Shown here: piece after piece, positions 49,872 to 58,675 of the stretch
How positions within the stretch are numbered: the first letter of the stretch is position 1
Layout: each line of letters starts with the position of its first letter
Source: JADGOV01 sp963814355
GTDB taxonomy: Bacteria; Actinomycetota; Actinomycetes; JADGOV01
Length of the DNA stretch: 64,000 nt
Assembly: GCA_963814355.1 (NCBI GenBank)
Contig: CAWFCZ010000018.1
Location: 868,001-932,000 of the forward strand
Direction of reading: 5' to 3'
Notes under the pieces: generated by a model
Database searches by the model: none
Told to the model about the DNA's origin: nothing
Seen by the model: the letters and a program-made list of their open reading frames with translations, nothing else
Translations under genes and position numbers: made by a program

Positions 49872-50447
49872 TCACCCGGCGAGCCGGGCCGCCAGCGCCA
49901 GATCCGCCCGGAGGAGCGCCATCGGCTCCCCGGCCGGGCCGAAGCGCAGCGCGGCGGACGGGTGGTAGGTCGGCAGCACCGCCCGGCCGTCGACGTCGTG
50001 GGGGCGGCCGCGGACGTCGGCCAGCCGCAGCCCGTGGCCGAGGAACGCCGCGGTCGCGGTGCCCCCGAGTGAGACGACGATCCGGGGATCGAGGGCAGTG
50101 AGCTGGGCGTCCAGCCAGTCCCGGCAGGTGGCCGCCTCGGCCCGGGTCGGCGCCCGGTTGCCCGGCGGCCGGCACTTGACCACGTTGGTGACCGCCACTG
50201 TGCCCCGGTCCAGGCCGACCTCGCCGAGCAGCCGGTCCAGCAGCCGACCGGCCCGGCCGACGAACGGCCGGCCGGCGGCGTCTTCCTGGGCACCGGGCGC
50301 CTCGCCGACCAGCAGCAGCCGGGCCGGTACCGGCCCGGAACCGACCACCACGCGGTGCCGGCCGGCGGCCAGCGGGCACGCCGTGCAGGACGCGATGCGG
50401 GCGACCAGCGCCGGATAGTCCCCGCCCGGGTCGCTCAGGGCGGGCAC
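49872..50447 (-). CDS. Family-4-like uracil-DNA glycosylase
   Basis: A 191-residue iron-sulfur glycosylase: Cys-Thr-Ala-Cys-Pro-Leu (cluster ligands), Gly-Glu-Ala-Pro-Gly-Ala-Gln-Glu-Asp (motif A), Val-Val-Lys-Cys-Arg-Pro-Pro-Gly-Asn-Arg and Thr-Tyr-His-Pro-Ser-Ala (motif B). The Lys-Arg-Arg-Ile-His loop of UdgX is absent, so it should release uracil and turn over. It starts inside the hydrolase gene (13-base overlap) and precedes tsaE by ten bases. Its place within the alr-tsaE run is unusual. Confidence 0.88.
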   Translation of the reverse strand: MPALSDPGGDYPALVARIASCTACPLAAGRHRVVVGSGPVPARLLLVGEAPGAQEDAAGRPFVGRAGRLLDRLLGEVGLDRGTVAVTNVVKCRPPGNRAPTRAEAATCRDWLDAQLTALDPRIVVSLGGTATAAFLGHGLRLADVRGRPHDVDGRAVLPTYHPSAALRFGPAGEPMALLRADLALAARLAG

Positions 50448-51505
50448 GCCCGGTCCAGCAGCCCGACCAGCGCGGCATCCACGGCCTCGGGATGCTCCAG
50501 CATCACCATGTGCCCGGCGTTCGGCACGACCACCAGGTTCGCCGTGGGCATCCCCGCCGCCATCGAGCGGCTATGGTCCGGCGGTGTCTGCAGGTCCCGG
50601 TCGCCGACCAGCACCAGCGTGGGCACCGTTGCCAGCACACCGAGGGCCTGCAGCTTGTCGTGGTTGGCGAAGGCCGGGAAGAACTCGGCCATCACCGCAA
50701 ACGGAGTGGCCTCGATCAGGGTGGTCATCAGCGTCATCCGCTCGGGCGGTACCGCGGAGGCAAAAGAGTACCGCTTGGTGAGCCAGGTCCCGATCACCGA
50801 GTTCGCCCGGCGACCGGAGTCGACCAGGTGCGCCCGGCGGGTGAGCCGCGGCAGGACCAGGGGCGAAAGCCGATGCCCGATCAAGGCCAGCCCGGCCGGC
50901 AGGCCGTAGGTCACCTCGCTCATCTTGCCGGCTGATGTACTGAGCAGGCCGACGCCGACGATCCGGTCGCCGAACAGCTCCGGGTTCGCATCCGCCAGCG
51001 CCATGATCGTCATACCGCCCATAGAGTGGCCGATCAGGACCACCGGGCTACTCGGCGCGACCGAGTCGAGCACCGTCCGCAGGTCGGCGCCGAGTTGGTC
51101 GATCGTGCACCGGTCCGGGCGGCTGCGTCCGGACCGGCCGTGGCTGCGCTGGTCGTAGGCGACCAGCCGGGCACCGCCGGATCGCCAGTCGGCGAGGGCG
51201 CGCCACTGGTAGTGCCAGCACCGCCGGTCGACGCAGTACCCGTGCACGAGGACCACGGTGACCGGTCCGCGCCCGGTGCTCAGCACGTCCAACGGGCAGC
51301 CGTCATCCGCCCGCACGGAGGTGCGCTCGCCGGACAGGTCGACCAGCAGGTCGACGGCTTCTGGCGGCAGCGGGCGGGGCGGTGCGGTCCGCCGCCGGAC
51401 GGCCACCCCGGTCCCGGCGGCCGCCAGCCCGGCGACGGCCGCGGCCGCGGTCGCCCGCCACCCGGGGCGTGGCGGGTGTCCGAACGGGGGCCGCACCGGG
51501 CTCAC
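50435..51505 (-). CDS. Alpha/beta-fold hydrolase
   Basis: A 356-residue protein with a hydrophobic N-terminal helix (about 18-36) that may anchor it to the membrane. The hydrolase core has Val-Val-Leu-Val-His-Gly-Tyr (oxyanion), Leu-Ile-Gly-His-Ser-Met-Gly-Gly (nucleophile Ser), Leu-Val-Gly-Asp-Arg-Asp (acid) and Pro-Asn-Ala-Gly-His-Met-Val (His). This gene regularly follows alr in actinobacteria; its substrate is unknown. The GTG start overlaps the alr stop. Confidence 0.88.
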   Translation of the reverse strand: MSPVRPPFGHPPRPGWRATAAAAVAGLAAAGTGVAVRRRTAPPRPLPPEAVDLLVDLSGERTSVRADDGCPLDVLSTGRGPVTVVLVHGYCVDRRCWHYQWRALADWRSGGARLVAYDQRSHGRSGRSRPDRCTIDQLGADLRTVLDSVAPSSPVVLIGHSMGGMTIMALADANPELFGDRIVGVGLLSTSAGKMSEVTYGLPAGLALIGHRLSPLVLPRLTRRAHLVDSGRRANSVIGTWLTKRYSFASAVPPERMTLMTTLIEATPFAVMAEFFPAFANHDKLQALGVLATVPTLVLVGDRDLQTPPDHSRSMAAGMPTANLVVVPNAGHMVMLEHPEAVDAALVGLLDRACPP

Positions 51506-52629
51506 CCGGCGCCGGCGGCGTAGATCCGCGGCACCCGAGGCCCGATCCGGGTGACGATCTCGTACCCGATGGTGCCCAGCGCCGCCGCCCAGTCCTGCGC
51601 GGTCGGTTCCCCAGCCTCACCTGGGCCGAAGAAGACCGCCTCCTCCCCGGCGACTACCGGGTCCTCGCCGACGTCGAAGACCACCTGGTCCATGCAGACC
51701 GCACCGGCGATCCGCCGGCGCCGCCCGCCGAGCAGCGCCTCGCCGGTGTTCGACGCCGCCCGCGGAATACCGTCGGCGTAGCCGAGGGGGACCAGTGCCA
51801 GCCGGGTGTCCCGCCAGGTGGTGTAGCGGTGCCCGTAGGAAACCCCCTCCCCGGCGGCCACCCGCTTGACCAGGGCCACCCGCCCGGTCAGCGTCATCGC
51901 CGGGCGCAGCCCCAGCTCCGCGGGCGTACCCAGATCGGTGCCGGGCGAGATGCCGTAGATCGCGATCCCCGGCCGGACCAGGTCGAAGTGCGCGTCCGGC
52001 AGCGTCAGAGTGGCCGCGGAGTTGGCCAGGTGGCGCAGCTGCGGCCGTACCCCGACGTGCCGCGCGACCTCCGCGGCGTCGCGGAACCGGGCGACCTGGC
52101 GGCCGATGGTGGGGTGCCCGGGCGCGTCGGCGTAGGCGAAGTGTGACCAGATGCCGACCACCTCGACGGTCCCCTCGGCCGCCGCCTTCGCCGCGGCCCC
52201 GACGAGCGCCGGCCAGTCCGCGGCCGTGGCCCCGCCGCGGGAAAGCCCGGTGTCGACCTTGAGATGAACCCGGGCCGGGGCGCCGACTTCCGCTGCCGCG
52301 GCCTCGGCCTGGCGTAGTCCCGGCTCGCCGTAAACGCCGATGTCGATGTGTCGGCGGATGGCGTCGGCCACCGCCTCCCCCGGGCCGAGCAGCCAGGCCA
52401 GTACCGGCGCGGTGATCCCGGCGGCTCGCAGCCCGAACGCCTCGTCGAGCACGGCCACCCCCAGCCAGGTCGCGCCGCCATCCAGCGCGGCCCGGGCCGC
52501 CGGCACCATGCCGTGGCCGTACCCGTTCGCCTTCACCACGGCCATCAGCGCCGCGTTCGGCGCCCGGGCGGTCAGGGTCGCGACGTTGTCCCGGATCGCG
52601 TCCAGGTCGATCCGGCAGGCGCTCAGCAT
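51502..52629 (-). CDS. alr: Alanine racemase
   Basis: A 375-residue fold-type III PLP enzyme making D-alanine for peptidoglycan. Lys33 in Val-Val-Lys-Ala-Asn-Gly-Tyr-Gly-His-Gly binds PLP and Tyr in Gly-Val-Ser-Tyr-Gly-His is the second catalytic base. Met-Asp-Gln-Val-Val occurs in the C-terminal domain. The ATG at 52629 fits the usual start Met-x-x-x-Cys-Arg-Ile-Asp-Leu-Asp. It is 43 bases after nnrD. Confidence 0.95.
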   Translation of the reverse strand: MLSACRIDLDAIRDNVATLTARAPNAALMAVVKANGYGHGMVPAARAALDGGATWLGVAVLDEAFGLRAAGITAPVLAWLLGPGEAVADAIRRHIDIGVYGEPGLRQAEAAAAEVGAPARVHLKVDTGLSRGGATAADWPALVGAAAKAAAEGTVEVVGIWSHFAYADAPGHPTIGRQVARFRDAAEVARHVGVRPQLRHLANSAATLTLPDAHFDLVRPGIAIYGISPGTDLGTPAELGLRPAMTLTGRVALVKRVAAGEGVSYGHRYTTWRDTRLALVPLGYADGIPRAASNTGEALLGGRRRRIAGAVCMDQVVFDVGEDPVVAGEEAVFFGPGEAGEPTAQDWAAALGTIGYEIVTRIGPRVPRIYAAGAG

Positions 52630-52672
52630 GATCCCCAGTCTGTCAGGACCGTCACTTGGTGCCCAACACAGA

Positions 52673-54127
52673 TCAGGACTCGACGGCCGACACCGCCGCC
52701 GGCCACCGCGCCACCACGTCGGCCGCCACGATCGGCGCGGCCGGGCTGCCGGCGGCGAGCCGGCCGGCGAGTCCGTGCAGGAAGGCCCCGCAGGACCCGG
52801 CCTCCAACGGCTCCAGGCCGCCGGCGAGCAGCGCGCCGGTGCCGCCGGAGAGCACGTCGCCACTGCCGGCGGTGGCCAGGTACGGCGTCCCGGTCGGGTT
52901 GACCCGGACCCGCCCGGACGGGTCGGCCACCACCGTGGTGGTTCCCTTGAGCAGGACGGTGACTCCCAGCTCGGCGACCGCCCGGCCCACCCAGGCCAGC
53001 CGGTCGGCCTCCACGTCGACCCGCTCGGTGTCCATCAACCGGGCGAACTCACCGGCATGCGGTGTCAGCAGGGTGGGCGCCGCCCGTGCGGTCAGCCAGT
53101 CCGGATGCCTGCTCACCACGGTGAGACCGTCGGCGTCGACCAACACCGGCACGTCGGCGGCCAGCACCGCGGCCAGCACCCGCTCGGCCGCCTCGCCGGT
53201 ACCCAGGCCAGGCCCGACCACCCAAGCCTGCACCCGCCCGGCACCTGTCGGGTCCGACCCTTCGGCGACCACGGTGACCACCGCCTCCGGCCAGCTCTGC
53301 CGGACCGCTTCCGCCGGGTGCGGCGGGCCGACGTAGCGCACCATCCCGGCACCGGCCCGGATCGCCCCGCCGGTGGCCAGCACGGCGGCCCCGGTGTAGG
53401 CCTCGCTGCCGGCGACGACGCCGAGGACGCCGCGGCTGTACTTGTCCGATTCCGCTCCGGCCCGCGGCAGCCGGCCGGCCACGTCGTCGGCGTCGAGCAT
53501 CTCCAGTTCGGCCGGCGGCAGGTCCAGGCCGATGTCGACGCACTCCACCAGCCCGGCGTACGACGCGCCCGGGGAGACCACCAATCCGGGCTTGCGGGTA
53601 CCGAAGGTGACGGTCACATCGGCTCGTACCGCGGCCCCCTCGACCCGCCCGCTGTCCGCGTCCACCCCGCTGGGCACATCCACGGCGACGACCCGAGCCC
53701 GTCCGGCAGCCGCCGCGGCCGCCCAACTCGCCGCCGGCTCCCGCAACCCACCGCGGCCGCCGATCCCGAGCACGCCGTCCACCACCAGGTCGGCCGCGGC
53801 CAGCACCAGTCCGGGGTCGCCACCGGCGCGGCCCCCGGCGGCGCGCAGCGCGGCCAGCGCACCGGGATGCGCCCGCTCGCCGGCCAGCAGGGCATGTACC
53901 CGGGCGCCGCGCCGGGCCAGTCGGGCGCCGGCGTACAGCGCGTCGCCGCCGTTGTCCCCGCTGCCGACAAGCAGCACGACCTGCGCGCCGTACACCCGAC
54001 CCAGCAGCTGCGCGCAGCGGCGGGCCAGGCCGGCGGCGGCCCGGGCCATCAGCGCTCCCGGCGGCAGCCCGGCCATCAGCGCCGCCTCGGCGGCCCGGAC
54101 CTCGGCCACCCGGTGCAGGGCTCTCAC
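52673..54127 (-). CDS. nnrD: Bifunctional NAD(P)H-hydrate epimerase/dehydratase
   Basis: A 484-residue repair enzyme for damaged NAD(P)H hydrates. The N-terminal epimerase part has Gly-Ser-Gly-Asp-Asn-Gly-Gly-Asp-Ala-Leu and Val-Asp-Val-Pro-Ser-Gly-Val-Asp. The C-terminal ADP/ATP-dependent dehydratase has Thr-Pro-His-Ala-Gly-Glu-Phe, Leu-Lys-Gly-Thr-Thr-Thr-Val and Gly-Ser-Gly-Asp-Val-Leu-Ser-Gly. It starts with GTG and lies between acpS and alr in the usual order. Confidence 0.94.
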   Translation of the reverse strand: MRALHRVAEVRAAEAALMAGLPPGALMARAAAGLARRCAQLLGRVYGAQVVLLVGSGDNGGDALYAGARLARRGARVHALLAGERAHPGALAALRAAGGRAGGDPGLVLAAADLVVDGVLGIGGRGGLREPAASWAAAAAAGRARVVAVDVPSGVDADSGRVEGAAVRADVTVTFGTRKPGLVVSPGASYAGLVECVDIGLDLPPAELEMLDADDVAGRLPRAGAESDKYSRGVLGVVAGSEAYTGAAVLATGGAIRAGAGMVRYVGPPHPAEAVRQSWPEAVVTVVAEGSDPTGAGRVQAWVVGPGLGTGEAAERVLAAVLAADVPVLVDADGLTVVSRHPDWLTARAAPTLLTPHAGEFARLMDTERVDVEADRLAWVGRAVAELGVTVLLKGTTTVVADPSGRVRVNPTGTPYLATAGSGDVLSGGTGALLAGGLEPLEAGSCGAFLHGLAGRLAAGSPAAPIVAADVVARWPAAVSAVES

Positions 54128-54151
54128 GCTCTGGCCCTCACGATCTGGCTC

Positions 54152-54502
54152 TCACGATTCGGCGACCACCGTGGCCACCACCACGCCGCCGTCGTGGCTC
54201 AGCGACAGGTGCCAGCGCGACACTCCAGCCGCCGCGGCGGCGGCGGCCACCGAGGCGCGGAGCACCAACTCCGGCCGGCCATCGCGGGGATGGACCACCT
54301 CGGCATCCTGCCAGCACAGTCCCGCCGGTGCGCCGAGGGCCTTGAACACCGCCTCCTTGGCGGCGAAGGCCCCGGCGAGCTGGCGCACCGACCCGGCCCG
54401 TTCGGCGGCGGTGAAGCACCGCTGCACCAACCCCGGGGTTCGGACGCGGGCGGCGTCGAACCGTCGGAGATCCACCAGGTCCACCCCGATCCCGACGATC
54501 AC
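54152..54502 (-). CDS. acpS: Holo-[acyl-carrier-protein] synthase
   Basis: A 116-residue phosphopantetheinyl transferase: Gly-Val-Asp-Leu-Val-Asp (metal Asp), Phe-Ala-Ala-Lys-Glu-Ala-Val-Phe-Lys (Glu and Lys catalytic) and Leu-Ser-Leu-Ser-His-Asp-Gly at the end. It activates ACP for fatty acid synthesis. It starts with GTG at 54502 and is followed by nnrD after 24 bases. Confidence 0.94.
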   Translation of the reverse strand: MIVGIGVDLVDLRRFDAARVRTPGLVQRCFTAAERAGSVRQLAGAFAAKEAVFKALGAPAGLCWQDAEVVHPRDGRPELVLRASVAAAAAAAGVSRWHLSLSHDGGVVVATVVAES

Positions 54503-54580
54503 GCCGGCCGGCCGGGTTGCCCAGCGTCGGGCCGCCCAGAGCGGGTCACATTGCGCATGGCCGCCGCAGGCGAGCGAGGC

Positions 54581-56413
54581 TCACTCGACGGTGACCGACT
54601 TCGCCAGGTTGCGCGGCTGGTCGACGTCCAGGCCGCGGGCTTGGGCCAGCTCGCAGGCGAAGACCTGCAGCGGTACCACGGTCACCAGCGGTGCCAGCAG
54701 CGTGGGCGTGGCCGGTACCGGGACGAGCACGTCGGCGTACGGCCGGACCGAGTCGTCGTCCTCCTCGGCGATAACGATGGTCCGGGCGCCGCGGGCCCGG
54801 ACCTCCTGGATGTTGGACAGCACCTTGTCGTGCAGCGATCCCCGGCCGCGGGCCGGCACCACGACCACCACTGGGACACCGGGCTCGACCAGGGCGATCG
54901 GCCCGTGCTTGAGCTCACCGGCGGGGAAGCCCTCGGCGTGCATGTACGCCAGCTCCTTGAGCTTCAGCGCACCCTCCAGGGCCACCGGGTACCCGACGTG
55001 GCGGCCGAGGAAGAGCACCACCCGGGCGTCGGCAAGTTCGCGGGCCAGCGCCCGCACCGGCTCCACGGTGGTCAACATGCGCTCGATGAGCGGCGGCATG
55101 GCCTCCAACTGGGCGACGACGTCGGCCACCTCGTCACCCCACTTCAGCCCGCGGGCCTGGGACAGCGCCAGGGCGACCAGGTAGGTGGCCGTGATCTGAG
55201 TCAGGAACGTCTTGGTGGCGGCCACCCCCACCTCAGGGCCGGCCCGGGTGTAGAGCACCGCGTCGGACTCCCGCGGAATCGTCGAGCCGTTCGTGTTGGA
55301 GATCGCCAGCACCCTGGCACCCTGCTCGCGGGCGTGCTTGACCGCCATCAGGGTGTCCAGCGTCTCCCCGCTCTGACTGATCGCCACGACCAGCGTGCGC
55401 CTGTCCAGCACCGGGTCGCGGTAGCGGAACTCCGAGGAGATGTCCACCTCGCACGGGATCCGGGTCCAGTGCTCGATGGCGTACTTTGCGATCAGCCCGG
55501 CGTAAAACGCGGAGCCGCAGGCGATGATGAAAACCTTGTCCACGTCGCGGAGATCCTGCTCGGACAGCCGGACCTCGTCGAGCAGGATCTCACCGTCCTC
55601 GGACAGCCGGCCGCGTAGCGTGTCGGCGACGGCCGTCGGCTGTTCGGCGATCTCCTTGAGCATGAAGTACGGATAGCCGCCCTTCTCCGCCGCCGACAGG
55701 TCCCAGTCGACGTGGTAGGCCCGGCCTTCCACCGGGGCGCCGGCGAAGTCGGTCAGCGTGTAGCCGTCCGCCCGCAACTCGACCACCTCGTCCTGGCCGA
55801 TCTCCACCGCTTCCCGGGTGTAGGAGATAAAGGCCGCCACATCGCTGGCCAGGAAGTTCTCGCCCACACCGACGCCGACCACCAGCGGGGAGTTGCGCCG
55901 GGCACCGACCACCACACCGGGAGCGTCGCGGTGCAGCGCGACCAGGGTAGAAGCCCCCTCCAGTTCGGCGCAGACGCCGCGCAGCGCGGCCGCCAGGTCG
56001 CCGGTGTAGCGCTCCTCGAGCAGGTGGGCGACCACCTCGGTGTCGGTTTCGCTGGCCATCCGGTGACCCCGGCGCTCCAAGGCGTCGCGCAGTTCGACGA
56101 AGTTCTCGATGATCCCGTTATGGATCACCGCCACCGCGCCGTCGCAGGAGACGTGCGGGTGGGCGTTGGCGTCGTTGGGGCCGCCGTGGGTGGCCCACCG
56201 GGTGTGGCCCATGCCGGTCGTACCGGACATCGGTACGTCCTGGAGCTCCTTCTCCAAGTTTGCCAACTTGCCGGCCTTCTTGACCACGTGCAGCGATCCG
56301 TCCAGGACCGCGAGCCCGGCGCTGTCGTACCCGCGGTACTCCAGGCGGCGCAGCCCCTCGATCACGACGTCGCGCGCCTGGTTGCCGCCTACGTAACCGA
56401 CGATGCCGCACAT
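54581..56413 (-). CDS. glmS: Glutamine-fructose-6-phosphate aminotransferase (isomerising)
   Basis: A 610-residue enzyme making glucosamine-6-phosphate for peptidoglycan. After Met, Cys2 of Cys-Gly-Ile-Val-Gly-Tyr-Val-Gly is the glutaminase nucleophile. Gly-His-Thr-Arg-Trp-Ala-Thr-His-Gly is next. Two SIS domains follow (Ile-Ser-Gln-Ser-Gly-Glu-Thr) and the end is Pro-Arg-Asn-Leu-Ala-Lys-Ser-Val-Thr-Val-Glu. The ATG at 56413 gives the required N-terminal Cys; an in-frame GTG seven codons upstream is excluded. Confidence 0.97.
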   Translation of the reverse strand: MCGIVGYVGGNQARDVVIEGLRRLEYRGYDSAGLAVLDGSLHVVKKAGKLANLEKELQDVPMSGTTGMGHTRWATHGGPNDANAHPHVSCDGAVAVIHNGIIENFVELRDALERRGHRMASETDTEVVAHLLEERYTGDLAAALRGVCAELEGASTLVALHRDAPGVVVGARRNSPLVVGVGVGENFLASDVAAFISYTREAVEIGQDEVVELRADGYTLTDFAGAPVEGRAYHVDWDLSAAEKGGYPYFMLKEIAEQPTAVADTLRGRLSEDGEILLDEVRLSEQDLRDVDKVFIIACGSAFYAGLIAKYAIEHWTRIPCEVDISSEFRYRDPVLDRRTLVVAISQSGETLDTLMAVKHAREQGARVLAISNTNGSTIPRESDAVLYTRAGPEVGVAATKTFLTQITATYLVALALSQARGLKWGDEVADVVAQLEAMPPLIERMLTTVEPVRALARELADARVVLFLGRHVGYPVALEGALKLKELAYMHAEGFPAGELKHGPIALVEPGVPVVVVVPARGRGSLHDKVLSNIQEVRARGARTIVIAEEDDDSVRPYADVLVPVPATPTLLAPLVTVVPLQVFACELAQARGLDVDQPRNLAKSVTVE

Positions 56414-56451
56414 ACCTGCGAGGGTAGTCACCACAGAGCGGAAAGACGGGC

Positions 56452-56706
56452 ATGCTGCACCATCCGGGTGACCGTCCTCACCCGGATGGCCGAGGCGACG
56501 TTCGCCGTCCCGCGGGACAGCGCGGGGTGACCAACAGCGCGGTCCTACCCGAGTTGCCCGGGAGCCCGACCGGAGACCTCCTGCTGTGCGACGTGGCCCG
56601 CGAGGTCACCGCTGGGCTGCTCGAAGACCTTCGTGGGCTGGGCCTGCACCGCTCCGGCGCGCTGGAGGTGTCCGCCACGGACAGCTCGCTATCGGAATCC
56701 CCCTGA
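56452..56706 (+). pseudogene. DUF389 protein, N-terminal fragment with frameshifts
   Basis: The ATG at 56452 gives Met-Leu-His, then a second frame continues with Ile-Arg-Val-Thr-Val-Leu-Thr-Arg-Met-Ala-Glu-Ala. The first frame returns with Gly-Val-Thr-Asn-Ser-Ala-Val-Leu-Pro-Glu-Leu, then Gly-Asp-Leu-Leu-Leu-Cys-Asp-Val-Ala-Arg-Glu and Leu-Gly-Leu-His-Arg-Ser-Gly. This is the cytoplasmic start of a DUF389 membrane protein. All transmembrane helices are lost, and the frame stops inside the convergent FAD gene. Confidence 0.6.
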
Positions 56707-57858
56707 GAAGACAACCGAGGGCGGGACCGTCCCGGCGAACACGCCGGCCAGCGCGTCCATTGCCTCCTGTTGACCCGCCATCCCGGCGATGAGCTGCTGG
56801 AACTGTGGCGGAGGCGGCTCCATGGAGGCAAGCTGCGCGGTGAAGTCGTACAGCGGGGACACCCGGGCATCCCGACAGCGCTGGTAGTCGGCCATCGCCT
56901 CGTCGTAGCCGCGGACACCCGCCAGGCAGGCGTGGATTGCGTCGGCGCACAGCTCGGCGTCGAGGAAGGCGTCGGTGATGCCCTGCGCGGTCACTGGATC
57001 GAGCAGGTAGCCTGCGTCGCCGACCAGGGCCCAGCCAGGTCCGTAAGGCTTCCGGAAGTGGTTCGCCACGCCGCTCCCGACGACCCGCTCCTCGCGGCGC
57101 GCGTCCGCGAGCCGCTCGCCATAGACCTCCCGGACCGCCTGCAGGTAGTTGCCCTGGACGTCCTGCTTGACCGCTGCGAACTCCGCAGCCGGCCAGGCGG
57201 CCAGCACCAGGGTGAGCCCGTCGTGGGTGGGGAAAGCGCCATAGCCGTGTCCAGGGCGGAGCACCCAGCCGGCGTCCTGGACGGGGAAGCCGCTCCAGTA
57301 CGCGTAGTAGCCCACGCTGAGCACGGGTGCGTCGCGATAGCTGGGCGCGCCCGCGACCTTGGCTACCCGCGAGTGGGCCCCGTCGGCGCCGACCACGACG
57401 GTGGCTCGTTGGGCCGAAGGCGAGAGCGTGTCACCCCCTCGGATGCCGACCACGCGGTCGTCCTCGATGAGCAGGTCGTGCACGGGGTAGCCCTCGCGAA
57501 CCTCGGCGCCTGCCGCGGCGGCTGCGTCGAGAAGCAGCTTGTCCAGGACGGTCCGCCGCGGGCACAGCGCGACCTCGGCGCCATCGGAGGGAGGCGGTGT
57601 GCCGCGCAGGACGAACGGCCCGAAATCGAAGGAGTACGTCGTGATGGCTGGGCAGCCGGTGGCCCGGAGCCCGTCCAGCAGACCCCGGCGCTTCAGGGCC
57701 GCGACACCGGGGGCGTGGACCAGGTGCGTGGAGATGGTGTCGGAGGGGAAGTGGGCTCGGTCGACAAGCAGCACTCGGTGCCCCTTCTGGGCGAGCAGCA
57801 TCGCGGTGGACGAGCCGGCACACCGGGCGCCGATCACGATGGCGTCGTACCGGTTCAT
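56689..57858 (-). CDS. FAD-dependent oxidoreductase (geranylgeranyl reductase-like)
   Basis: A 389-residue flavoprotein. The N-terminal dinucleotide loop is a variant: Val-Ile-Gly-Ala-Arg-Cys-Ala-Gly-Ser-Ser. The aromatic-ring hydroxylase block Gly-Asp-Ala-Gly-Tyr-Leu-Leu-Asp-Pro-Val-Thr-Ala-Gln-Gly is intact. It could hydroxylate or reduce a lipid or polyketide. It is translationally coupled to the upstream SRPBCC gene (ATGA overlap), so a shared hydrophobic substrate is plausible. A BTAD regulator gene lies upstream on the other strand. Confidence 0.85.
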   Translation of the reverse strand: MNRYDAIVIGARCAGSSTAMLLAQKGHRVLLVDRAHFPSDTISTHLVHAPGVAALKRRGLLDGLRATGCPAITTYSFDFGPFVLRGTPPPSDGAEVALCPRRTVLDKLLLDAAAAAGAEVREGYPVHDLLIEDDRVVGIRGGDTLSPSAQRATVVVGADGAHSRVAKVAGAPSYRDAPVLSVGYYAYWSGFPVQDAGWVLRPGHGYGAFPTHDGLTLVLAAWPAAEFAAVKQDVQGNYLQAVREVYGERLADARREERVVGSGVANHFRKPYGPGWALVGDAGYLLDPVTAQGITDAFLDAELCADAIHACLAGVRGYDEAMADYQRCRDARVSPLYDFTAQLASMEPPPPQFQQLIAGMAGQQEAMDALAGVFAGTVPPSVVFSGGFR

Positions 57859-58346
57859 CGGGGATCACTCCCCGGCGCCACCGCGGCCCACGATCCGTCG
57901 CGTGGGGCGCCCGCCTCGATCCAGTTTTTGATGCACCGCAGGCGGACGTCCCAGGTCCGCCGCCCCTGCCGGGCCATCACCGGGGCGAGCACCCGCATCG
58001 GCCAGGGCGGCCGCAAGCTGCCCCTGAACATGACGCGCGTGCCGGAGCCGGCCCCCGCGAAGTCGAAGGACCCCTCGCCGCGGAGCGTACCGACCTCGAA
58101 GTCGAACACGGCCCGCTTGCCAGGCTCGATCGCGGTGTAGGTGGCGCTCGCCGACCCGATGTGGCCCCGGGGCGGGATCGGCTCGCGGAACTGGTACCGC
58201 GTGCCCGCTCCGATGTGGCCCGGTGTTGTGCGGCGCACCGACTCGACCCCGGGGTCGAAGTAGCGGGAATTCTCCAGGTCCACCACGTCCTTGAACACCT
58301 CGTCCGGCGGCCGGGCGATGGTGGTGGCGCACTCGAACCGCGTCAT
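57855..58346 (-). CDS. SRPBCC protein coupled to the FAD oxidoreductase
   Basis: A 163-residue START-like protein: Met-Thr-Arg-Phe-Glu-Cys-Ala-Thr-Thr-Ile-Ala-Arg-Pro-Pro-Asp-Glu-Val-Phe, then a beta sheet with Gly-Ala-Gly-Thr-Arg-Tyr, and a C-terminal helix with Trp-Asp-Val-Arg-Leu-Arg-Cys-Ile-Lys. It starts with ATG at 58346. Its stop overlaps the flavoprotein start. Ligand unknown. Confidence 0.82.
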   Translation of the reverse strand: MTRFECATTIARPPDEVFKDVVDLENSRYFDPGVESVRRTTPGHIGAGTRYQFREPIPPRGHIGSASATYTAIEPGKRAVFDFEVGTLRGEGSFDFAGAGSGTRVMFRGSLRPPWPMRVLAPVMARQGRRTWDVRLRCIKNWIEAGAPRDGSWAAVAPGSDPR

Positions 58347-58435
58347 GGTAGCGACCTCCTGTCCGGGTTCCTTGGCTAGTCCGAAACGGTGCTCCGCAGA
58401 GCTTTCATCGACCTTTCAGGCGCTGCGCCAACATC

Positions 58436-58612
58436 CACCGCACCCGGTAGCGGCCGCGAGCCGATCACGAACGCGTCGTAGTGCTCGCGCCCGCGTAAGG
58501 ACGTAGAACAGCTCGTCCCGGTCACGATGGATGTGCAGCGGTACGTCGATCGGGTCCGTCTCCTCCGACACGGTGAAAGCAGCGCCGGTGGACTCGGCGG
58601 AGGCCCACGCGG
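58436..58612 (-). pseudogene. Cupin-domain protein remnant, frameshifted
   Basis: In the 329-base gap before the BTAD gene the minus strand holds Gly-Ala-Ala-Phe-Thr-Val-Ser-Glu-Glu-Thr, then Val-Pro-Leu-His-Ile-His-Arg-Asp-Arg-Asp-Glu-Leu-Phe-Tyr-Val-Leu. That is the first cupin motif with its metal-binding His-x-His and Glu. The frame then shifts (Glu-His-Tyr-Asp-Ala-Phe-Val-Ile-Gly) and fades. No start or second motif remains. Confidence 0.6.
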
Positions 58613-58675
58613 GTGACCAGCGTCGCGCGCTGACCTTCAGGCGACATTCACCGGCGCAGCGGCAAGGATGAGGGG

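Noticed and set aside
52340..55618. Very long open frame (over 1000 codons) on the plus strand
   Set aside because: It is antisense to alr, nnrD, acpS and glmS. Its composition is the His/Arg/Gly/Gln-rich pattern of GC-rich shadow frames, with no recognisable domain.
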